Below, piece after piece: positions 55,875-64,000 of a stretch of DNA of 64,000 nucleotides; positions within the stretch are counted from its first letter, which is position 1; every line of letters starts with the position of its first letter. The translations under genes were made by a program, and so were the position numbers. Source of the stretch: Proteles cristata cristata (taxonomy: Eukaryota; Chordata; Mammalia; Carnivora; Hyaenidae); assembly GCA_017311185.1 (NCBI GenBank), contig JAESUZ010002552.1, forward strand, positions 1,054,001 to 1,118,000, in the 5' to 3' direction. Under the pieces are notes generated by a model. The model did no database searches, was not told the DNA's origin, and was given only the letters and a program-made list of their open reading frames with translations.

Positions 55875-58325
55875 CAGCTGCATGTCAGGCACTGCACTGG
55901 GCGCTGGGGATAAGAGCATCCACAGCTTGAGGCTTCTCTCTTTCTCTCACTTTTGGAAGAAAGGCCGATGTCTAGGTATGTATGGAAGCTGCAAAGCAAT
56001 GGTCCGGGGGGATGGGGCGGAGGAGGGTTGATGGGGGTTACTGCCAGCAAGTCCACATCCCTAGGAAAGACTGTATGGGTGCGTGGGGACCCCGGGGGCC
56101 AGACAGCATGGCTGGCGTCCAGCAAGGCCACAGAGACCATTCGCCTGCCTTCCTCCTTAAGGACAGGTGCCCTTGAATGGCTGCTTCTGAGTAGGAACAT
56201 GTGCCTGGGTGGTGTGGATGTTCTAATGCAAAACCAGGATGCGCTTTAACTGGTGGTAACAAAACACTTCCCATTGGCTGAACTGGGCCCGTGTTTTCCC
56301 TACAGATCTGGAAATCGAGACCCTTACTGCTATCTTGTAGATAAGTAAACGGAGGGGGAAATACGGCGGTGTGTCTCCACACCCAGGAAGCAGACACTTT
56401 CAGCCCAAGAGAAGGCCGCCTGCTATTTGGGGAAACCAATCCCTTGAGCTTCTAGCTCCTGTGGGGTTTGTCACCAAGAGGTTCCCACCCACTCCCAGCT
56501 TTTTCCTCGAAATGCCATAAAGGAAAGTTTGTCTAACTGTGGGTTCTTTACATTTTGTTTAGAGACAGAGATAAAAATGTGTTCATTATCCCCTCCGCGG
56601 CCGCTCAAATGAAAGAAAAGTGCTTCTGTATTAGGCGACGCAATCCACCCAAACCTTTTCACTTCTATTAAAAAAAAGCATGGAGGCAATTTACCAGGAT
56701 GCGCCTGTCACAGTTTGAAAAGCAAAAGACGTCTTTTTTCTTCCGATCTATTTACAAGTGCAGCCTGGTGACAGAGGCAAGCATTTTTCTGGCATAGTGA
56801 CTTGGAGGGGCCATGGGAGAAAAAAGTAGCTATCGGGTGCTCCCTTAGTCCTAAAGATGAGTGTGGCACTGCCACCATCAGACAGTCCTAAGGCGGGTCC
56901 CAATGTCCTGAGGTCACCGGCAAATACTCCCCTTCAGTTGGCTCTGCCGTTGCAAAGGAGCCAGCTACGTCTCTGTGGGCTTCCCTCCAATCCAGGTGGA
57001 AAGGGGAGAGCAATTTGGGGGGCCTCTGGTAGGGTGAGGGCTCAGAGATCAGTAGGGGAACCTCCAGAAAGACTTTCTATTTCTGGGAATCTGCCAGCTA
57101 CAAAACGGGGCTGAAGGATAGCTCTGACACCATCACCTTTTTGAAAAATTTTAGTGGTGGAACATTAATTTCTCTGGGGTGTCTTCCTTGCTGTCCTCAC
57201 TGGAGGTATCTTTTCACATTTTCATGGAACCTTCTCCAAGGAGCCCTGTGGGCACTGTTTCAATATCTCTCACTGTAGCCACTGAGATCGCATGAAGGAA
57301 GAATGGGGCTCGGGAGCGGGGCAGGCACTCCGCGCATGCGCAGTAATATCAGGCCAGGATCAAATCGGGCATCAGATTTGGCCACAAAAGACCTTTTCTC
57401 CTACGGTCAACACATAAAGGGCCCCTGCCGTGGCCGCTGGGCTCAGCCTCTAGGGCTAGAGATTCAAGTGCAGATGGGGTGCGATCCTGCTCAGTCTGGG
57501 AAAGAGACAAGCAAGAATGAAAGTCATCCAAACACAAGAAAGAGCAAAATAAGTAGTAAGTTGAGGTGTCCAAAATGTGTCTACAAGCACAGTGGACGAA
57601 TGAATTCATTATGAGCTGGGACTCCGGGGAGGCAGCATGTTCGTTGGTCTCCAGGAAACAAGGGTTTTCAGAAGACGACTGGGGGCAGGGGGTGGGAGGT
57701 GGGAGCACCCAGTAGCCCATCTGCCCCATTCTGCACAGAAGAGCTCAGCAGGACACAGCGGCACCTCTCGCCAAGGGTCCCCATCATCCACCAGAGCTTC
57801 CACTGGCTCTGGTCCTCATTGCCAAGGTGCCCGTGTGTGGTCCCAGCGACCTGGCTGGGTCCCCTAAGCACCACCACCCCAGGGAACACTTGTGCTCCCC
57901 AGCACCTGGGACCCAGGAGCCCCACATGCTGGGAGCCACAGCTGGGTTGAAACCTTCAGTGCTACGGGCTGAAGTCGACACTGCCAGAGGTGGGCTGGGG
58001 TGGATTCTGAGTCTGGACTACTCCCTGAGAAGCAGAGGGAAGCATGGGATCCACAACATCCATCATAATTGAGGGCCAATGCCAATTCTGGAATTTTCTG
58101 TGAAGCACCCCACAATCCATCCCCCTTAGCCTGGCTTCACAGCCCTTTACCATCTGACGCCTGCCTGGCGCCCTCGAGCATGACACCCCCCCATATCCCT
58201 CTCTGTACCCCAGGGGGTGCTTCTCCTCCCTCCTGGGGACCTCCTAGGCTGAGCATAATCCTGCTCTTCCTCTAGCACTCCTCCTTGGGAGGCCCTTTTG
58301 CCCTTATTTGACCTTCAAGGCGGAT
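55875..58325. other. Single-copy-like DNA with short old repeats
   Basis: A short antisense L2 end lies at 55880-55920 ('atgtcaggcactgcactggg'). A MIR-like bit may lie at 56300-56400 ('cttgtagataagtaaacgg'). No gene is seen although many short frames overlap at 57600-58280. Confidence 0.4.
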
Positions 58326-58334
58326 ATGAGTGCT

Positions 58335-58445
58335 CCCACTTTCCAGATGGGGAGAGGGGGGTCCAGAGAAGAGGAGTGGCTTGTTCACCCAGAATCACGG
58401 CCAGCTCCCATGTCTCCTAATTCTGTGAGCCCGGAGCCCCATCCT
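58335..58445 (-). mobile_element. MIR SINE remnant
   Basis: 'cactttccagatggggagag' followed by 'gagtggcttgttcacccaga' and 'atcacggccagctcccatgt' matches antisense MIR. Confidence 0.65.
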
Positions 58446-58449
58446 CCCT

Positions 58450-58865
58450 GCGCATTTCCAACCTTTTAACTTCCCAGGATCTCGTTTATTGTTTTTCCTT
58501 CCACAGGCCCCAGGGACTCCTATGATGTCATCCCCAGCCAATCGAAACTCCCGAGTTGCAGGAGATAACCACTGTTAGCACACTGAGTTGACACAATCCC
58601 AGTTAAAAGCAGAGCAACCCGATGTTTGAGGTAGTCCGTGCGGCCAGAGTGCAGATAACAGTGTGATTTCTGTTGGGCTATTTGAGACATTGACAGAAGT
58701 TCTCAGAATCTTTTATTATGACTTTCCCTGGGGGTACAAAGACATCGGGTTGGGAAATAGTGTGCGATTTTTACAGCAAGCGCAATTTTCAGGACCTACG
58801 GTGTAACAACTATGAGAAATGAGACGGGCTGTTACACTCCATACGGTTTCCAAAAATCTGGGTTA
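58450..58865. other. Non-repetitive DNA, possible conserved element
   Basis: The 280 bp from 58540 have no repeat hallmark and a balanced composition. They contain AGATAA sites ('gcaggagataaccactg', 'gtgcagataacagtgtg') and an inverted CCAAT box ('agccaatcg'). Function is unknown. Confidence 0.3.
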
Positions 58866-58869
58866 GACT

Positions 58870-59290
58870 GCCATTCATTCACTCACACATTTGCTCGCTT
58901 ATGAGGTGCCTACTATGTGCAAGGCGCTGGGGGCATAGTGAAGACGGGCTCCTGTCTTCATGGAGCCGCTAGTTAGTGTACACGTGATGGGCCCTGAGCA
59001 GTGTGGAGCTCGAGAAAGCGTGAAGGTCTGGGGGGTTTTGAAAGCCCATCTGGAGGAGGAGACATCTGAGTTTAGTTTTGAAAGATAAACAATAATTTGC
59101 CGTGGCTAAGAACAGAAGATTAAGAGGGAAGAACATGAATAAAGATAGGTTCAGGGTGTAAAATTGCAAATATATGGGAATTACAAGCAGTGCCTTAGAA
59201 CTGGAAAGATGGAGACAGAGATGGAGGAAGTGGTTGGGAGAAGTGAGGCTCCAAGGCAGGAAGGAGCAGGGCCAGTAAATATCCTGAAAT
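58870..59290 (-). mobile_element. L2 LINE 3' part, antisense
   Basis: Blocks in reversed L2 order: 'gaggtgcctactatgtgcaa', 'ggcgctgggggcatagtgaa', 'cttcatggagccgctagtta', 'catctggaggaggagacatc' and 'gaggctccaaggcaggaagg'. Confidence 0.7.
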
Positions 59291-59294
59291 CGGC

Positions 59295-60960
59295 ACACCC
59301 CTGGCCCCACCCACACGTCCCACCTCAGCTAACCCACAGAAACCAGTCTTAGATGACAATGTGTGTTCCAGGCAATCGCCCTTGACTTCAACTACTCTGC
59401 GATCTTCTCCCTCTGCCTCTGGGATTTCCCGTGGACACTCGTTAATCTTCCCTTCCCTCATCATGGTCAAAAGCGAAATAGAAACCACACTTGCCCTCAT
59501 GTAGGTTTTAGTCTAAGAGACAAACATCGATCTAACAGTCAAGCGCACCGAGGTAAATCACAACCATCAAATGTAATATCACAGTGATTTGCTTAAATTA
59601 CAAATATGAAATGTAAATATCAAATGTCAATTAGGATGGCTACGAAGGGAAGCCCCCTGCCTGGGGCTCCAGGGGCTTGTCACAGAGACTCACTACTCAG
59701 AGAAGTAGGAAAGGTTTCAGCAGTACTAAAGCCTGAGTTGAAAACCACCAGACAGATAAGGATTAATGTCATGCTTGCTTTTGGTCCCTTGGATGTCAAT
59801 AAGCTATTTGAACTCCTTTCTCTGGGTTTGGACTTTGCTTCCTACTTGGCCCCAGGCTTTGTGCTTGATCCCCTGACTTTTCCAACTTCCCCAGCCTGGG
59901 CTGAGAGGATCCCCCTTCCTGCTCCTCCCAGGGTGGACTCTGGCCTTAGGGCAAAGGGGAGCCATGAGAGGGTTTCCAGCAAGGACTGATGGCTCCCCCA
60001 GCGCCAAGTCCTCTTTGAACTGCCCTGTTGCCAATCCAACTACCTGTGTCACATCCTCGGTCAAGTTAAGACCTCCCAATTCTAACCTGGATGGATAAAG
60101 TTTTCAGAAGAAACAGCATCCAAACGATCGGCCCTGAAATTTGGGTCATCCAGGTGGCTGCTTGGTCGGCGGGAATGGAGAGGACACCTGAAAGGGTCAA
60201 TACACAGTGTCCAAACCCATCACTTTCTCGTCAGGTCTTTGGCGCAAAAAAGCGTACATGGCAGTAAAGGGCTTCGGAGTCCATCAGGAAAATGTGGATT
60301 TTGATCAGCCTCTCTGTTCCTCCAATCCCCCCTCCATCCCACAGCAGAGATGTTAGTTTTCCTTCCAAGATTCATTTTCCTCTCATTTCAAGGCAGTAGA
60401 ATGTTCCTAGCCACATGTCCACCCAGAGGGAAGACAACATAACCTAGCCTCTCACACCTTAGCATGACCATGCATCTAAGCTCTGCCCAATGTCAATAGT
60501 ATTGTCTGGAAGCCTCCAAGAATCTTCCATAAATTATAGCTGGTGTGTAAGCCCTTTGCCCTTGGCATATTTGTCCCTTTCTCCAGGAAGCCACCTGGAA
60601 CATGGCCATGATGGTGGCCATCCTGACCAGCAAAGACAAGGGCTGCCCCACTGGGATAGCAAAAGACCAAGTTGGAAGGATCTGAGGGATATATGGGTCA
60701 ATGTTTCCATCTGTGACATTCCCTGGTTGTCTCCAGATTTTCGTGTGGGAGAAAAATAAAATCCAACCTTATATGAGCCACTGTTATTTTGGTCACTGGT
60801 AGCTGAATCCAGTCCCAGCTGGAGCACAGCTCCTCAGGCAGCTCAGACTTGAGGGTCATTCTCTAGAGCAATCTTCACTGCTCCTAATTCAAATGAGTGA
60901 ACGGAAAGAGGAGCTACAGCTTCTGACCCCCCGCCTCCATCTGGCCAGAAACTTCCCTGG
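59295..60960. other. Single-copy-like DNA, no gene seen
   Basis: The 127-codon frame at 59606-59989 has no recognised domain. No repeat family could be assigned. Confidence 0.4.
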
Positions 60961-60964
60961 AATG

Positions 60965-61210
60965 ATAATAGCAACCTGTATAATGCTTTATTATTTACAG
61001 TGTGCTTTCTCAAACATGAGCTCATCGGATTCTCACAGAAACACTGTGAGGTAGCCAGGACTGGTATTTCTATGTTCTCCATTTTTCAAAGATAAGGCAA
61101 CTCAGGAAAAGGGGTTTAACTATTTTGCACACATCACACAGTTAATAAAGAGCAGAGTCAAGAAACCCAAATCCTGCAGCTCGAAGCTCAGAGCTCTTTC
61201 CAGAGCACAG
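60965..61210 (-). mobile_element. MIR SINE
   Basis: A well-preserved antisense MIR: 'ctgtataatgctttattatt', 'gattctcacagaaacactgt', 'gaggtagccaggactggtat', 'aaagataaggcaactcagga', 'cacagttaataaagagcaga'. Confidence 0.85.
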
Positions 61211-61364
61211 AGCTGCCAGTCTGCAGCTGGCCCTGGGCAGGAAGAACCGAGAAGAGAAGTCTCACGGGAGGGATACAGTGGGCACGGGGCCAGAGGGCTG
61301 GTTTGTTTTGTTTTTAACAAATTTGCTGTTGTAATTCCTCTAAACATTATTCTTTTCTTTGTGG

Positions 61365-61835
61365 GGGAAAGAACCCCAGAACATGTGATTCACCCCCTTA
61401 AGATTTTAAGTGTACGGTACATTATTGCTCACCTTTACACAGTGGTTACTGCAGACTTCTAGAACTTTCTCATCTTGCAGAGCTGAAACTTTTTACCCAG
61501 GGAACAGCAGCTCCCCACTCCCACATCCCCCCTGCCCCTGGCAGCCACCATTCTGCTTTCTGCTTCTGTGATTTTGACCACTTTAGCTGCCTCACATAAG
61601 TGAAATCACACAGCATATGTCCTTCTGCAACTGGCTTACTTCATGTAAGGTCCTCAGGTTTCAGCCATGTCGTCACATAGGATGAGATTTTCTTCTTCTT
61701 TAAGAAGGTAATAATACTGCATCATAGTAATAGGTTGGCTTGGCTCTTCGCAATAGCCCGAATGTGGGAACAATGTAAACGGCCATCAGTAGATGAATGG
61801 AAAAAGAAAATATGGCACATTTACACTGGGACAAA
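61365..61835 (-). mobile_element. L1 LINE 3' end with short 5' inversion
   Basis: From 61365 to about 61727 the plus strand is the reverse complement of an L1 3' UTR and ORF2 end ('cagccaccattctgctttct', 'cacataagtgaaatcacaca', 'caggtttcagccatgtcgtc'). From about 61750 the orientation flips: plus strand 'caatagcccgaatgtgggaa' and 'gtagatgaatggaaaaagaa' are sense ORF2. This is the twin-priming pattern again, with an inverted part of only about 90 bp. The exact junction is unclear. Confidence 0.75.
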
Positions 61836-61959
61836 GCTAGGCGGCACATCGGACCCCTGAACAGGGCACCTTGCACATGTGTATAGGTTACCAAAGAGAA
61901 CTTCCAAGGATGCCAGGGGCAGACTTCCTCCAGGGGTTCATCCAAGTGTTTGCTATTTA

Positions 61960-62600
61960 TGCTAAGGCACCTTGCTAGGTATCGCTGGACAGTGTCTTTG
62001 CTGGGCAGACAAGGATGCCTGTGCAGTACTCAAATTCAAGACAGGGCTACAGTACAGAGCTGCCCGTGCCACACGCCCAGGGCTGTGTCAGGCACAGTGT
62101 ATGCCACCGGAGTCCAGAAGTGGGTATTAAAGTGGTCGAGGAGGACTTCATGGAGGAGGTGAGGTAGGATTGGATAGCTGGGGTGGACAGAGAGGAGGTT
62201 TCACACACTTTAGAAGTAAATGCTAAAATGTACATGAGGCGGGTAGGCAAGGGAAGAATGACTCATTTGGCCTGAACCAAGTGTTCAGGCTGAGGAATAA
62301 GTATTGGGCCAACAGGCAGGGTCAGTTTGGGCTTGCACACCAGCCTAAGAAGTTTGGACCCTATTCCCAAGTAGTGGGGAGGCATTGGAAACATGCCTTG
62401 CGCACTGGAGGGATGTGATCAGTGTGGTGTCTGAACTTCAAAGACGCCTCTGGAGGGGCATATGAGAGGACTGAGCAGAGGGCAGTGGGGCCATGGTTTC
62501 AGAGCAGGGCGTATGGGCAGGTCCTCAAGTGACAGTGGAGCTGGGTATGAAAGTTGGCTGGAAAGAGCAGCCCAGAAGACTTGGGGTGTCTTCATCAGAG
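61960..62600 (-). mobile_element. L2 LINE, antisense
   Basis: Blocks fit reversed L2: 'cgaggaggacttcatggagg', 'aagaagtttggaccctattc', 'gtggggaggcattggaaaca' and 'ctggagggatgtgatcagtg'. It is diverged and the 3' end near 61960 is weak. Confidence 0.65.
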
Positions 62601-62604
62601 AGGA

Positions 62605-63525
62605 CATCATCCTTGGCCAGACAGCTTCCAGAGAAGGACTCAACTTCTGCCGAACAGAACAGTCCTAGGCTCTGCTGTGAGCAGAAGGTGGCTCCCAGCC
62701 GGTGGGGAGCATGACATGCTCACGCGACTCCAGCTCTGCCCTGTGCGACCCCTCCCTAGTGAGCAGACCCTTGGGGGCTTTCTGCAGGAAGGGCAGAGGC
62801 CATCTGGGGCCCTACTCAATCACTGGGGGGCCAAGCAGAGGCCTAGCCCACGAGAGGTCAGGAAGGAGAGGAGTCCCCTGAGGATTGTGCCTGAGGGATG
62901 AGAGGGAGAGATGCCAACTTCCTCTCTCTAAGACATAGCCACTCCACTGCTCCTATCTCTACCCTGGGCTCGGCTCAGAAAGGTCCAAGTGGTGGTGGAG
63001 GAAGGTGAGCTTCAAACAGCCAGGAGGCATCCCCAAGAGTAGAGGTCCATTCATCTCTGCCAGAAGTCAATATGGAAAGCACTAAGGAGGGGCTGCCCCC
63101 AGTGATTGATGGGGTTTCCAGAGGTTATTAACTGAGCTGGACTTGGTCTCTTTGGGCTGATCTATGATCCGGAGACAGTTTTAAAGCATGTGGCTTTCTG
63201 GCGCTGGATTATCGAAAAGACTTAAAATTGAAGTAGTCACTCAAAGCACTCCAATCTGTCACTGGCCACTTTTGGGGCTTCCCCGGGAGGCGGGGTGGGG
63301 AGGCGTGTGCTCTACCTTAGACTCCTCCGTCAGGGTCCCAAGTCATTCCCTGGAGCATCAGGATGCTTCCATCATCCTCTCTGATGCCCTGGGTGGGGTT
63401 AGCACATGCAGCTGAAAATCTGCCCAAAGCAGATAAGGGTGGGAGCGTGGCAGTGGGAGTCTGTATCTCAAGCTTCGCTTTCGTAGGGCAAGTCAAGTTC
63501 TCCTCGCAACAGATAAAATAATGTC
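62605..63525. other. Single-copy-like DNA, nothing recognised
   Basis: No repeat, exon or RNA gene is supported. Confidence 0.4.
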
Positions 63526-63529
63526 AACG

Positions 63530-63785
63530 GCAGCATTAACCCTTCACATGTACGGAGAACCTGTCGTGTGTCAGTACTAGTTCTCAGTGCTTTACCTGTA
63601 TGACCTCATTGAATTCTCACTGGTAACCCTGAGAGGTGGGTGCTATTACTATCATTTTGCAGAGGAGGAAGGCAAAGCACCAAGTTAGGGTACAAGAGCT
63701 TGGCCAAGGTCAAATCAAGGGAAGATACAGCCAGGATCCCAAGTGAGGAGCCTAGTTCTGGAGCCTCGACCCTTAGTCAGTAAAC
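63530..63785 (-). mobile_element. MIR SINE
   Basis: Antisense MIR blocks: 'ctagttctcagtgctttacc', 'gaattctcactggtaaccct', 'gagaggtgggtgctattact', 'ttttgcagaggaggaaggca' and 'cttggccaaggtcaaatcaa'. Confidence 0.85.
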
Positions 63786-63820
63786 TGCCTACAATGGATG
63801 GGGAGCCCCAAATGGAGGGG

Positions 63821-63823
63821 ACA

Positions 63824-63862
<39 letters not shown>

Positions 63863-63903
63863 ACACGTGCATGCATGTGCACACACACGCATAAACACGC
63901 TCA
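63821..63903. repeat. (AC)n microsatellite with alternating Pu/Py extension
   Basis: An AC run of about 20 units (one interruption) at 63821-63860 continues into 'acacgtgcatgcatgtgcac' and further CA/CG steps. It is likely polymorphic and has Z-DNA-forming composition. Confidence 0.93.
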
Positions 63904-64000
63904 TGCATGCACGTAGTTACACATAGTTGCACATAGTTACACCCTTTCCTTTCAGTCACTCCCAGGCCCAGCTCAGCCTCCCAGCCCCAGGCCCTGCCTG

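Noticed and set aside
3545..62600. Apparent antisense bias of L2 copies as a clue to a host gene on the plus strand
   Set aside because: Several copies are antisense, but sense L2 fragments also occur near 22.5-23.5, 33.7 and 52.0 kb, so the bias is not convincing.

Overview
The window is repeat-rich nuclear DNA from a carnivore, almost certainly a felid (a cat). The main evidence is 23 tRNA-derived SINE copies. Each has a head reading 'GGGGCGCCTGGGTGGCTYAGTC', a Pol III A box and B box, the felid-type body 'GCTCTGTGCTGAC' followed by 'AGCCTGGAGCCTG', a CT-rich tract and an A-rich tail. Canid, ursid and mustelid relatives have different bodies. Older layers typical of all placental mammals lie around them: MIR, L2, MER5A, MLT1 and an ERV-L internal fragment.

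I found no functional protein-coding gene, no intact non-coding RNA gene, no CRISPR array and no operon-like organisation. The open frames are short, lack recognisable domains, and mostly fall in repeats or GC-rich single-copy DNA. The window is best read as intergenic or intronic.

Layout. 0.1-1.7 kb is a decayed ERV-L pol fossil (RNase H, integrase, dUTPase-like). 3.5-5.95 kb is a long antisense L2 LINE split by two head-to-tail SINEs. 9-12.4 kb is a SINE cluster with copies in both orientations, two of them inside a split MIR. 12.8-14.2 kb is an antisense L1 3' end. At 15.4 kb lies a 36-nt fragment of U2 snRNA between perfect 16-bp duplications. 16.3-16.9 kb is an MLT1 LTR split by a SINE. 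18.6-22.5 kb is mostly single-copy. 22.5-23.5 kb is L2. 23.9-25.5 kb is a 5'-inverted (twin-primed) L1 that was later hit by an apparent retrocopied 3' UTR. 25.9-34 kb is single-copy DNA with MIR and L2 remnants. 34.3-35.4 kb holds SINEs and a MER5A. 37.24-37.86 kb is a 58-bp minisatellite with an alternating two-unit structure that seems to have grown from a MIR tail. 46-49.8 kb is L2 and old L1. Two very young SINEs sit at 50.0 and 53.6 kb. 55.5-55.9 kb is an MLT1 LTR. 58.9-63.8 kb holds L2, MIR, a second 5'-inverted L1 and a terminal (AC)n tract.

The 'system' visible here is layered L1-driven retrotransposition: L1 itself, SINEs using its machinery, a U2 fragment and a probable mRNA 3' end, many with readable target-site duplications (TSDs). 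The relative order of many insertions can be inferred from nesting. Family names come from recognised consensus motifs, not from a database search, and boundaries of old repeats are approximate.
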